Shown: one piece after another, positions 9,416-18,147 of the stretch | Numbering within the stretch: the first letter of the stretch is position 1 | Layout: every line of letters starts with the position of its first letter | Origin: CAYJLF01 sp964371055 | GTDB taxonomy: Bacteria; Eisenbacteria; RBG-16-71-46; CAIMUX01 | Direction of reading: 5' to 3' | DNA length: 55,575 nucleotides | NCBI GenBank assembly: GCA_964371055.1 | Contig: CAYJLF010000028.1 | Coordinates: 1-55,575, forward strand | Translations under genes and position numbers: made by a program | The notes under the pieces: generated by a model | Database searches by the model: none | Told to the model about the DNA's origin: nothing | Seen by the model: only the letters and a program-made list of their open reading frames with translations

Positions 9416-11062
9416 TCAGAAGAGAAAGTCGGTCGAGAGGAAGCTCGACGACCGCTCGCGCAGGATCCGGGTCAGGATTTCCCGGTTGATCGGTTCGTTC
9501 TTCGCGGCGACCAGCGTTCGGATCGAGAAGACCCGGAGCGCGTCCGAGACCGATAGCGTCCCTTCGGCGGAGTCCTTGCGCCCGGTGAACGGGAAGGTGT
9601 CGGGACCGCGCTGGCACTGGCTGTTCAGGTTGACCCGGCAGACCTGGTTGACGAGCGGGTCGATGAGCCGGGCCAGGGCCGCGGGGTCGGTACCGAAGAG
9701 GGAGACCTGCTGTCCGTAGGGCGACTCGGTGATGTAGCGGATCGGTTCGTCGAGATCACGGAACGGTACGACCGGGATCACAGGCCCGAACTGCTCCTCG
9801 TGCCACAGGCGCATCGCGGACGAGACGGGGTAGACGATGGCCGGGTGGAAGTAACGGCCGCACGCGGTTCCGCCCCCCGGATTGATCACCCGCGCCCGCG
9901 TCCCGTCGCTCCCGGCCACGGCGTCCTGCACGAGGTCGGAGAGATACCGCGTCTTGTCCGGTTCGGGCAACGGGGTCAACCGGACCCCTTCTTCCCACGG
10001 CATGCCCGGCCGCAGGCTCTCCACGGCGGCGGCGAGGCGATCGAGGAAGCGATCCGCGATCGAGGCGTGCACGAAGAGGATCTTGAGGGCCGTGCAACGC
10101 TGCCCGTTGAAGGAGAGCGCGCCCAGCGCGCATTCGCGCACCGCGAGATCGAGGTCGGCGTCCGGCAGGATGACGGCGGGATTCTTGGCGTCGAGTCCCA
10201 GCACGGAGCGCAGCCGGTGCGGCCGGGGATGCTGCTGCTTGAGCAGGTCGGCGACGCGATGGGTGCCGATGAAGGCGAGCACGTCAATCCGCCCCGACTC
10301 CATCAGAGGTCCGACCACGGTCCGGCCGTCCCCGTAGACCGTGTTGACCACGCCGGGAGGGAAGGTGTCCCGGAAGGCCTCGAGCAGGGGACGGTGAAGC
10401 AGCACGCCGAGCCGGGGCGGCTTGAAGATGACAGTGTTGCCCATGATGAGCGCCGGAATCAGCGTGGTGAAGGTCTCGTTGAGCGGGTAATTGAACGGCC
10501 CCATGCAGAGCGCCACGCCCAGCGGAGCGCGGCGGATCTGGGCGAGAATCCCTTCTTCGATGACGAATCGCGAAGAAACGCGGTCGAGATCCTTCAGCGC
10601 CTCGACCGTGCCCGCGATGTACTCGAGCGTCCGATCGAACTCGCGTTCGGAGTCGAGGCGCGTCTTTCCGATCTCCCACATGAGGAGCCGGATCGTCTCC
10701 TCCCGGTGTTCCTTCATCCGGAAGGCGAAGTCGAGGACGCAGCGGATCCGGTCCGCGACCAGCATCGTGGGCCACGCGCCGCGGCCGGCTCCGAAGGCGG
10801 CGAACGCTGCCTCGAGGGCCGTCGTGGCCTCCGCCGGACCGAGGAGCGGGTAGCTTCCGATCCGCGCCGGCTCGAGTTCCTCTCCCCGGCGCCAGCAGAC
10901 GGGCGAGAAGACGTCCTGGCGGGGACCGCTCCAGTGGCGGATCTCTCCACCCACGAGGTACTCGGTCTGTTCGACGGGTCCGTCGAGGCGGGCGGAGGCG
11001 GGTACCGTGCCTTCCTCGGGGTAGATCGAAGGCATCACGAAGGAGCGGGCATCGTCGGTCAT
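9416..11062 (-). CDS. Aldehyde dehydrogenase, NADP-dependent glyceraldehyde-3-phosphate dehydrogenase-like
   Basis: A 548-residue ALDH-superfamily protein. It shows the NAD(P) site around GPFNYPLNETF and IFKPPRLG, the catalytic Cys323 in FNGQRCTALK, and the C-terminal EEQFGPVIPVVPF and LNSQCQRGPDTFPFTGRKDS segments. The last resembles GapN-type ALDH11 enzymes, so non-phosphorylating oxidation of glyceraldehyde-3-phosphate is a reasonable guess but not certain. The general-base Glu normally 34 residues before the Cys is Gly289 here, with Asp291 two residues on. The ATG at 11062 has GAGGAGG upstream on the minus strand. It lies downstream of the ABC exporter genes on the same strand. Confidence 0.82.
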   Translation of the reverse strand: MTDDARSFVMPSIYPEEGTVPASARLDGPVEQTEYLVGGEIRHWSGPRQDVFSPVCWRRGEELEPARIGSYPLLGPAEATTALEAAFAAFGAGRGAWPTMLVADRIRCVLDFAFRMKEHREETIRLLMWEIGKTRLDSEREFDRTLEYIAGTVEALKDLDRVSSRFVIEEGILAQIRRAPLGVALCMGPFNYPLNETFTTLIPALIMGNTVIFKPPRLGVLLHRPLLEAFRDTFPPGVVNTVYGDGRTVVGPLMESGRIDVLAFIGTHRVADLLKQQHPRPHRLRSVLGLDAKNPAVILPDADLDLAVRECALGALSFNGQRCTALKILFVHASIADRFLDRLAAAVESLRPGMPWEEGVRLTPLPEPDKTRYLSDLVQDAVAGSDGTRARVINPGGGTACGRYFHPAIVYPVSSAMRLWHEEQFGPVIPVVPFRDLDEPIRYITESPYGQQVSLFGTDPAALARLIDPLVNQVCRVNLNSQCQRGPDTFPFTGRKDSAEGTLSVSDALRVFSIRTLVAAKNEPINREILTRILRERSSSFLSTDFLF

Positions 11063-11234
11063 GTTCCAGGCCTCCTCGGTCGAGGATGGAGACACCGGGC
11101 GTGGAGGAGGCGCCGGGGGCGAGTCCGGCCTCCATGGCAGGACTGTAGCAGCCGGCGCGAGGCGAGGGTAGCGCGGCGCGGGCGCGGCCTGGATGGCCGG
11201 GCCGACGGGGTCAGGGGACGGGGACCGGAGGAAC

Positions 11235-13121
11235 TCAGGCCTCGAGCGCCGAGCCGTTCTCCTGTCCGCGATACTCGAGTTCGAAGTACCGGGCGTAGAT
11301 ACCGCCCACGCGCAAGAGTTCGTCGTGCGTTCCCTCTTCGACCAGCCGGCCGCGATGCAGAACCAGGATGCGCTGCACGTGGCGGATGGTGGAGAGCCGG
11401 TGCGCGATGACGATGCTGGTGCGCCCGCGGAGCAGCGCGATGACCGCGGCGCGAACCTGCTGCTCCGTCTCGGTGTCGACATTGCTCGTCGCTTCGTCGA
11501 GCACCAGCACGGGCGGATCCGCGGCCAGGGCGCGGGCGAAGGAGACAAGCTGGCGTTCGCCGGAGGAGAGCTGCGCGCCGCGCTCGCCGACTCCACGATT
11601 CTGCCCCGCCTCGAGACGGCCGATGAGCGGGGAGAGCCCCGCGACTCGAATCGCCTCCTCGATCCTCTCCTCGGACCGGCCGCCCCGGAGCGCGATGTTG
11701 AGCCGGATGCCGCCGCTCCAGAGGAAGACCTCCTGGGGGACGATGCCGACCCGGCGGCGGAGCTCGTTCAGGTTCCAGTCCCGCAGATCGCGTCCGTCCA
11801 CGAGGATCGAGCCGGCGTCGACGTCATAGGTGCGGGTCAAGAGATGGGCGATGGTCGACTTGCCGGCGCCGGTATGTCCGACGAGAGCGACCGCTTCGCC
11901 GGAGCCGACCCGGAACGACAACCCCTTGAGCACCTCTTCGCCCGGGAGGTAGCTGAAGCGAACGTCGCGGAACTCGACCGCCGGGACGGTCGGGGGTCCC
12001 GGCGTCGCGGGAACCTCGTTCGCCCGGAGGGACGCGACCGGATGCGGCGGCGTGGACCGGCTCTCGGACGAGACGATCCGCGGCTGCGTGTCGAGCAGGT
12101 CGAGGATCCGCTCGGAGGAGGCCATCGCCCCCTGCAGGATGTTGTACCTCTCGCTCAGGTCCCGGATCGGGCGGAAGAACCGCTCGCTGTACTGGATGAA
12201 GGCGACCAGCGATCCGAGGGTGATCGCCTGCTCGAGGGCCGCTCCGCCGCCGCGCCAGAGAATCAGCGCCAGCGCCGCCGCCTCCAGGATCTCGACGACG
12301 GGGAAGTAGACCGAGTAGTAGAAGACCGACTTCAGGAAGGCGTCGCGATGCCCGGCGTTGAGCTTCGCGAACTTCCGCTCGTGGATCGACTCCCGGTGGA
12401 AGAGGTGCACGAGGGAGATCCCGGTGAACGACTCCTGCAGGAAGGCGTTGATGGCGGCGATCCGGACGCGGATCAGGGCATAGGCCGCGCGAACGCGGGC
12501 GCGGAAGAGCAGCGTGACCACGAGGAGCAGGGGGACGACCGTCAGGGTGACGAGGGCAAGCGACGGATTCAGCCAGAAGAGGATCCCCGCGATGCCGAAG
12601 AGCGTGATGATGTCGCCGAAGATCGAGACCAGACCCGAGGTGAAGAGGTCGTTCAGGGTCTCGATGTCTCCGGTCAGACGCGTCATGATCCGGCCGACGG
12701 GGTTCTTCTCGTAGTAGCCGGCGTCGAGCCGCTGCAGGTGCCGGAAGAGAGCGTTCCGGAGATCGGTCGTGATCCGCTGCCCGGTTGCCTGCATGAGCGT
12801 CATCTGCAGGTAGCGGACCACGAAGACGGCCGCCAGCAGCGCCAGATAGAGCAGGGAGAGGCGGCCGAGTCCGCCCAGATCGCCCGAGGCGATGTGCACG
12901 TCGATGGCCCGGCGAGTCAGGAGGGGAAAGGCGAGTTCGCCGGCCGAGATCAGGAGCAGCAGGAGGACGGCGGCGACGAGCCGACCGCGGTAAGGGCGGG
13001 CAAAGGCGAGCAGCCTCCCCAGCACGACCCGGTCGAGTTTGGGTTGGTAGAGGCGCTCGACCTCCGGGCCGGAAGTCACATCCGAGGGCGCGGCAGGACC
13101 GCGGGCTTTACCCCGGGACAT
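11235..13121 (-). CDS. ABC exporter half-transporter, catalytically complete subunit
   Basis: A 628-residue type IV ABC exporter: six-helix transmembrane domain, then nucleotide-binding domain with Walker A GHTGAGKST, Walker B VLVLDEATSNVD with catalytic Glu543, and H-loop IAHRLSTIR. Its signature motif is LSSGERQL rather than LSGGQ. It pairs with the preceding gene to form a heterodimer of the YheI/YheH (BmrCD), LmrCD and TM287/288 type. The start at 13121 overlaps the upstream partner by 14 bp. Exported substrate is unknown; multidrug or lipid export is usual for the family. Confidence 0.9.
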   Translation of the reverse strand: MSRGKARGPAAPSDVTSGPEVERLYQPKLDRVVLGRLLAFARPYRGRLVAAVLLLLLISAGELAFPLLTRRAIDVHIASGDLGGLGRLSLLYLALLAAVFVVRYLQMTLMQATGQRITTDLRNALFRHLQRLDAGYYEKNPVGRIMTRLTGDIETLNDLFTSGLVSIFGDIITLFGIAGILFWLNPSLALVTLTVVPLLLVVTLLFRARVRAAYALIRVRIAAINAFLQESFTGISLVHLFHRESIHERKFAKLNAGHRDAFLKSVFYYSVYFPVVEILEAAALALILWRGGGAALEQAITLGSLVAFIQYSERFFRPIRDLSERYNILQGAMASSERILDLLDTQPRIVSSESRSTPPHPVASLRANEVPATPGPPTVPAVEFRDVRFSYLPGEEVLKGLSFRVGSGEAVALVGHTGAGKSTIAHLLTRTYDVDAGSILVDGRDLRDWNLNELRRRVGIVPQEVFLWSGGIRLNIALRGGRSEERIEEAIRVAGLSPLIGRLEAGQNRGVGERGAQLSSGERQLVSFARALAADPPVLVLDEATSNVDTETEQQVRAAVIALLRGRTSIVIAHRLSTIRHVQRILVLHRGRLVEEGTHDELLRVGGIYARYFELEYRGQENGSALEA

Positions 13122-14865
13122 CGGTCGCCTCCAGTTCCTCGGCCAGGGCCTGGCGACGGGCGAGGTCGGCGTAGAGCCCGCCCAGGCGGAGGAGTTCCCC
13201 GTGGGTCCCGCGCTCGACGATCCTCCCCGCCTCCAGCACCACGATCTGATCCGCATCCCGCACGGTGGAGATCCGGTGGGCGATCAGAAGGACCGTGCGC
13301 CCGCGCGAGACACCGCGCAGAGTCCGCAGGAGGTCCTCCTCGGTGCTCTTGTCGAGACTGGAGAGACAGTCGTCCAGGACCAGAACCGGCGCGTCCTTGA
13401 GCAGGGCGCGGGCAAGCGCGGTGCGCTGCCGCTGACCCCCGGAGAGGGTCACGCCGCGTTCACCGACCACCGTGTCGAGGCCGCGCGTCAGAGTCTCCAG
13501 GTCGGGTCCCAGGTGCGCGAGGCCGGCCGCCCGGTGGACCTCCTCCGCGGAGGCGTCGGCCCGCCCGAACCGGATGTTCTCCGCCAGCGTGTCGGAGAAG
13601 AGAAACGGGTCCTGGGGCACAACCCCGATCGCGCCCCGGAGGTCCGCCAGGCGGTACTCCCGCAGGTCGACTCCGTCCAGCAGCACGCGTCCTTCCGTCG
13701 GATCGACGAGGCGCGGAACGAGCGACGCGAGTGTGCTCTTCCCGCTGCCGGTGCGGCCGACGATGGCGATCGCCGTGCCGGCGGGGATTTCGAGGTCGAT
13801 GCCGGAGAGGACCGGCGCGCCGCCGGGATGGGCGAACGACACGCCTTCGAACCGGAGCGTCCCGCGCGGCCGGCCGGCCGGGACGTGGAGGCCGTCGCGG
13901 ATCTCCGGAACCTCGCGCCAGACCGCCAGCATCCGCTGCATGGCGGCCTCGCCGCGCTGGACCAGCGAGATCACCCACCCGACCGCGATGAACGGCCAGG
14001 TCAGCTGAGAGAGATACCCCATGAAGGCGACCAGTTCGCCGAGGGTCACGCCGCCCCGGATCACCCGCATGCCGCCGACCCACAGCAGGAGGAGAGATCC
14101 GCCGCCGAGCACCAGCCCGATCGAGCCCTGAAACAGCGCGCGATAGCGGATCAGGTCGAGATTGCGGGCGAGGTAGGCTTCGTTCTGCGCGGCGAAGTGC
14201 TCTTCCTCGGCTTCCTCCTGTCCATAGCTCTGCACCACGCGGATCCCGGCGATGTTCTCCTGGGCGACGTTGGAGAGGACGCCGTACTGGTCCTGGACGC
14301 GCAGCGAGCGGCGATGGACCTCCTGCGCGAAGCGGGAGACAACCACGGCCATGAGGGGGAAGGGAAGGAGCGTCGCCGCGGTCAGAATCGGATCGAGCCG
14401 CAGCATGAGGACGAGGGCCGCGACCACCACCGTCGCGGTCGTCAGGCCGTACATCAGCCCGGGTCCGACGACGTCGCGCACCGCGTTCAGGTCGTTCGTG
14501 GCGCGGGCCATCAGATCGCCGGTGCGCTGCCGGTGGTAGAAGCTGAGCGAGAGCGACTGCAGGTGCGCGAAAAGATCCTGCCGCACGTCATACTCCACCA
14601 GCCGGGAGGCGCCGATCAGGATCCAGCGTTTGAGAAAGAGGAAGATCCCGCTGGCCGCGCTTGCGCCGACGATCAGGCCGGCGATGCGGAAAAGCGTCCT
14701 CGGCTCATCGCCTCCCTGGATGGCGTCGACGCCCCGCTTCAAGAGCCAGGGGACAGCAAGCGACAGGCCGCTCTGGGCGATAATACAGAGATACCCCAGG
14801 GCGATCCGGCCCCGGTAGCGCCTGAGGTAAGGACGCAGCTCGCGCAGGTAGGGAAAAATCCGCAC
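13108..14865 (-). CDS. ABC exporter half-transporter, subunit with degenerate ATP site
   Basis: A 585-residue ABC exporter half: six-helix membrane domain (to about residue 320), Walker A GRTGSGKST (K376), signature LSGGQRQR, Walker B VLVLDDCLSSLD. The catalytic Glu is replaced by Asp499. Together with the atypical signature motif of the partner, this makes one degenerate and one consensus ATP site, the known design of heterodimeric exporters. A GTG start follows GAGGAG. It is the first gene of the minus-strand unit continuing to the aldehyde dehydrogenase. Confidence 0.9.
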   Translation of the reverse strand: MRIFPYLRELRPYLRRYRGRIALGYLCIIAQSGLSLAVPWLLKRGVDAIQGGDEPRTLFRIAGLIVGASAASGIFLFLKRWILIGASRLVEYDVRQDLFAHLQSLSLSFYHRQRTGDLMARATNDLNAVRDVVGPGLMYGLTTATVVVAALVLMLRLDPILTAATLLPFPLMAVVVSRFAQEVHRRSLRVQDQYGVLSNVAQENIAGIRVVQSYGQEEAEEEHFAAQNEAYLARNLDLIRYRALFQGSIGLVLGGGSLLLLWVGGMRVIRGGVTLGELVAFMGYLSQLTWPFIAVGWVISLVQRGEAAMQRMLAVWREVPEIRDGLHVPAGRPRGTLRFEGVSFAHPGGAPVLSGIDLEIPAGTAIAIVGRTGSGKSTLASLVPRLVDPTEGRVLLDGVDLREYRLADLRGAIGVVPQDPFLFSDTLAENIRFGRADASAEEVHRAAGLAHLGPDLETLTRGLDTVVGERGVTLSGGQRQRTALARALLKDAPVLVLDDCLSSLDKSTEEDLLRTLRGVSRGRTVLLIAHRISTVRDADQIVVLEAGRIVERGTHGELLRLGGLYADLARRQALAEELEATDVPG

Positions 14866-15130
14866 GTACTCCTCGCGGGGAGGTCCTGGTTCGGGTCCGA
14901 TCCGTGATCCGTGAGGCTAACGCGTGCCACCGGCGTCGGGCAAGCGCCGTGGTGGATCGATCGGCCGCCCGGAATGGGGTGGCGCTTCGGGGGCCAGCGT
15001 GCAAGGATCCTCAACCAGGACGGTGGCCTTGTCTCGACCGGGCGCCGGGTGTGCCGCGGCGACAAGGACCGCCATGGGAATGTGCTCGGGCGGGGGGTGG
15101 CCACGATCACCTTGGATGCAAGGAGGACCC

Positions 15131-15829
15131 ATGCCCATCGGGAAGCGGTTCACGGCGGAGCTGATCGGCACTTTCTGGCTGGTCTTCGGCGGGTGCGGCA
15201 GCGCGGTGCTGGCAGCGAAGTTTCCGGAAGTCGGGATCGGACTGGTCGGTGTCTCTCTCGCTTTCGGGTTGACCGTGTTGACCATGGCGTTCGCCATCGG
15301 CCACGTCTCGGGCTGTCACTTGAACCCGGCGGTGTCGATCGGGCTGTGGGCCGGGAAGCGTTTTCCCGGCTCTGAGCTCATCCCCTACATCGTCGCGCAG
15401 GTGATCGGGGCCACGCTCGCGGCGCTCGCGATCTACCTGATCGCCAGCGGGGCCGGGAGCGACCCGCGCCCCGGAGGCCTCGCCAGCAACGGCTATGGAG
15501 CGCACTCGCCCGGGGGCTACGGCCTGGGGGCCGGGCTTCTCGCCGAGATCCTGCTCACCTTCTTCTTCCTGCTGGTGATCCTGGGCGCCACCGACCGGCG
15601 CGCACCGCAGGGGTTCGCGCCGATCGCCATCGGGCTCTGCCTCACCCTGATCCACCTGATCGGCATTCCCGTCACGAACGTTTCGGTCAACCCGGCGCGC
15701 AGCACCGGTCCGGCCCTCATGGTCGGCGGCTGGGCCTTGCAGCAGCTCTGGCTCTTCTGGCTCGCGCCGATCGTGGGGGCGGTCCTGGCCGGAGTCGTAC
15801 ACCGGGCGATCTTCGCGGAAGAACGATAG
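15131..15829 (+). CDS. aqpZ: Aquaporin Z-type water channel
   Basis: A 232-residue six-helix channel of the MIP family. Both NPA boxes are present: HLNPAVS (N65) and VNPARST (N187). The selectivity filter residues H175 (in LTLIHLIGIPVTN) and R190 match AqpZ rather than glycerol facilitators, so water permeation is predicted. Length equals that of E. coli AqpZ (231). AGGAGGA at 15121-15127 precedes the ATG. It is divergent from the ABC exporter. Confidence 0.93.
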   Translation: MPIGKRFTAELIGTFWLVFGGCGSAVLAAKFPEVGIGLVGVSLAFGLTVLTMAFAIGHVSGCHLNPAVSIGLWAGKRFPGSELIPYIVAQVIGATLAALAIYLIASGAGSDPRPGGLASNGYGAHSPGGYGLGAGLLAEILLTFFFLLVILGATDRRAPQGFAPIAIGLCLTLIHLIGIPVTNVSVNPARSTGPALMVGGWALQQLWLFWLAPIVGAVLAGVVHRAIFAEER

Positions 15830-15870
15830 GCGGGCGCACGGGCCCGTCGATCGGAAAGGAGTGAGACGAC

Positions 15871-16614
15871 ATGCATCACCATCACCATCGTTTCGCGGGG
15901 TCTCCGGGCCGCAGTTGGCGGCGGATCGGGCCCGGACTTTCGCTCGCGCTGATCCTGTTCGTCCCGGCGGCGCCGCGGCCGGCGCAGGCCGACGTCCTTC
16001 CCATCCTCTCGCTCCAGGAGACACACCTCTTCGTCCTGGAACGCGCCGAGGATGCGATTCGTGTTCAGGAACGGGCGGCTCGGGATGAGGAGTCGATCGC
16101 GTCGCGCGAGGAGGGAGATGCGAAGAGCGCGCTGGAGCGCGAGAAGGCCCAGATCGAGATCGTGAAGAAGGACATCGAGGCGATCAAGGCGAGGATCGAT
16201 GCGGCCAAGCAGGCGAAGGACGAAGGGGCGCGCCTCGAGTTCGAGAAGCAGAAGAAGATCCAGGAGATCGAGCTGAAACTGGCCGAGAAGCGCAAGGAGA
16301 TGCGCGACGCCGAGCTCTCCGACGCGGAGGCGCGCAAGAACGCGGGCTCTGCCCTGGCGGCCGCCTGCGCCCGCGAGCAGGAGCTGCGGTCCCGCCGTCA
16401 GTCCTTCCTGGCATTGCTGGCGAAGGAGAACGTCCTGCCGGCCGAGATCGCCGCGGAGGAGGCGAAGGTGCGCGAGGTGGAGCGATCGGTGTTGCAGGCG
16501 CACCGGGATGCGGCGGGGCGGGCCAAGAGCGCGGCGGAGCGGCGGGTCGACCTGCTCGGCAAGCGAATCGAGGCTTTGGAGGCGCAACTCGCGGCCGTGA
16601 CCGTGCGCAGCTAG
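15871..16614 (+). CDS. Secreted coiled-coil protein of unknown function with natural polyhistidine N-terminus
   Basis: A 247-residue protein, not recognised. It begins M followed by five His codons (CAT/CAC alternating) and R, then a signal-peptide-like stretch (RIGPGLSLALILFVPAAP...AQA, cut near residue 40). From about residue 60 to the end it is a charged Glu/Lys/Ala-rich helix with heptad character, so a long periplasmic coiled coil is likely. GGAG lies upstream of the ATG. It follows aqpZ by 41 nt and may be co-transcribed. The His run would stay with the cleaved signal peptide if processing is standard. Confidence 0.72.
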   Translation: MHHHHHRFAGSPGRSWRRIGPGLSLALILFVPAAPRPAQADVLPILSLQETHLFVLERAEDAIRVQERAARDEESIASREEGDAKSALEREKAQIEIVKKDIEAIKARIDAAKQAKDEGARLEFEKQKKIQEIELKLAEKRKEMRDAELSDAEARKNAGSALAAACAREQELRSRRQSFLALLAKENVLPAEIAAEEAKVREVERSVLQAHRDAAGRAKSAAERRVDLLGKRIEALEAQLAAVTVRS

Positions 16615-16623
16615 CCACCGGCC

Positions 16624-16676
16624 AGCAGGGTGCTGAAAAAGCCGGGCCCGCCGCGCCAGGTTTTCAGTACCCTGCT
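16624..16676. repeat. Palindromic repeat / bidirectional terminator at a convergent gene junction
   Basis: Arms AGCAGGGTGCTGAAAA (16624-16639) and TTTTCAGTACCCTGCT (16661-16676) are inverted repeats of 16 bp with one mismatch, separated by 21 nt of GC-rich loop. It lies between the convergent coiled-coil gene and spoVR, and its right edge contains the spoVR stop codon (TAG, minus strand, 16677-16675). A half copy of the same motif occurs at 49391-49405. The A/T-rich inner ends of the arms fit a terminator in either direction. Confidence 0.7.
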
Positions 16677-18147
16677 AAGGCTCGCGCTCGTGGAACTCCG
16701 TGCCATCGTGGGACAGGAGCTTCTCCTTCCCCTCGAGGGTCGTCCGGATGTGGGCCGGCCGGCCCCAGATGCGGGCGAGGTTACGCAACGTGTCGCGCGC
16801 GTAGGCCAGGTCGAGCTCGATTCCCTGGTAGTCGTGGGTGAGGAAGAGCTCGCCCCGGTTCTCGAAGTTGCCGTCCTCGACCAGGATCACCGGTCGTCCG
16901 TGATTCGTGAGCTGGAGGAGGAGCTGCCGCTTGATGGTGGCGAAGTCCCGTTCCGAGATCTCGAACCGGCGCGTGCGCTCGTTCCACTGGTAGGCAAAGA
17001 GACGGGCCCGGTCGCAGAAGTCGGGCGTGAGGAAGGTGTCGATGAAGCTGATGTCGTTGTGCAGGCGGCGCACCTCGAAGATCTGCTCACGACCGCGCCC
17101 GGCGCCGGTGTCCCAGGCCTGCCGTCGCTCGTAGTCGTCGCACTCCTCCCAGGCCGGTCCGAAGCGTCCCTTGTCCCATCGCTCCTCGATGTCCCGCCAG
17201 AGTTCCAGCCCCACCTTGTAGGGGTTGAAGCTCCCGGGCGGCATGGCGAAGACCCCGGAGCAGTGGTCCGCGTAGTCGATCACCTCATCGTCCCGCAGGA
17301 CGCGCTCGGTCATGATCCGCGAGTGCCAGTAGCTGGCCCAACCCTCGTTCATGATCTTGGTCTGCATCTGCGGCAGGAAGTAGTAGGCCTCGTCCCGGAC
17401 CACCTCGAGGAGGTCCTGCTGCCAGCGGGGCAGTGGGGCGTGCCGCGCCAGGAAGAAGAGGATGTCGCGCTCGGGGCGCTCCGGGAAGCGCCTCCGCCGG
17501 GCCTGCTCCGCCTCCAGGCGCCGGCGCTGGGCCTCGAGATACTCGGGCGGATTGACGAACGAGTCGAGGTACTCCTTGGATCGGAGACGCGGCACCTCGA
17601 CGGCGTCCTCGACGATCTCCGGCTCGGGAGCGCGCCGCGCATCGAGAAAGACCCGCGTCGGATCGATGAGATCGTCCAGCGAGAGCGCGGCGTCGAGGAA
17701 CGCCTCGACCTTCTCGAGACCATAGCGCTCCATGTGCCGGCGCACGAGGGCGGCGTGGTTGGCGCACTCGTCCACCATCCGGCGGTTGGTGTGCCGGAAG
17801 TAGACGTTGTTCTTGAAGAAGTCGCAGTGAGCGTAGACGTGGGCCATGACCAGCTTCTGGTCGACCGGCTCATTGGCCTCCTGCAGGTAGGCGATACAGG
17901 GGTCGTTGTTGATCACCAGCTCGTAGATCCGCGAGAGCCCGTAGGTCAGCCCCTTGGAGAGCCGTTCGTACTCCATCCCGAAGCGCCAGGAGGGATAGCG
18001 GATGGGGAAGCCGCCGAACGCGGCCACCTCGTTCATCTCCTCGGCCGAGACCATCTCGAAGATGACCTCGAAGAAATCGAGGCCGAAGCTGCGGGCGACC
18101 TCCCTGATCTCGTCGCGCGCCAGCGCCAGGGACGGTGGAAGGTTCAT
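16675..18147 (-). CDS. spoVR: SpoVR family protein (YcgB-like)
   Basis: A 490-residue SpoVR/YcgB protein with family segments ARSFGLDFFEVIFEMV, GFPIRYPSWRFGMEY, AHVYAHCDFFKNN, NEGWASYWHSRIM and GSFNPYKVGLELW. In Bacillus it affects spore cortex formation, but the family is widespread in non-sporulating bacteria and linked there to the PrkA kinase regulon; its biochemistry is unclear. ATG at 18147 overlaps the stop of the upstream DUF444 gene by 4 bp. It is the third gene of the prkA-yeaH-spoVR operon. I see no sporulation genes in the window. Confidence 0.94.
   Translation of the reverse strand: MNLPPSLALARDEIREVARSFGLDFFEVIFEMVSAEEMNEVAAFGGFPIRYPSWRFGMEYERLSKGLTYGLSRIYELVINNDPCIAYLQEANEPVDQKLVMAHVYAHCDFFKNNVYFRHTNRRMVDECANHAALVRRHMERYGLEKVEAFLDAALSLDDLIDPTRVFLDARRAPEPEIVEDAVEVPRLRSKEYLDSFVNPPEYLEAQRRRLEAEQARRRRFPERPERDILFFLARHAPLPRWQQDLLEVVRDEAYYFLPQMQTKIMNEGWASYWHSRIMTERVLRDDEVIDYADHCSGVFAMPPGSFNPYKVGLELWRDIEERWDKGRFGPAWEECDDYERRQAWDTGAGRGREQIFEVRRLHNDISFIDTFLTPDFCDRARLFAYQWNERTRRFEISERDFATIKRQLLLQLTNHGRPVILVEDGNFENRGELFLTHDYQGIELDLAYARDTLRNLARIWGRPAHIRTTLEGKEKLLSHDGTEFHEREP

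Noticed and set aside
12052..14907. Plus-strand open frames opposite the ABC exporter genes
   Set aside because: Arg/Asp/Glu-rich low-complexity translations typical of antisense GC-rich frames, opposite clear ABC domains.
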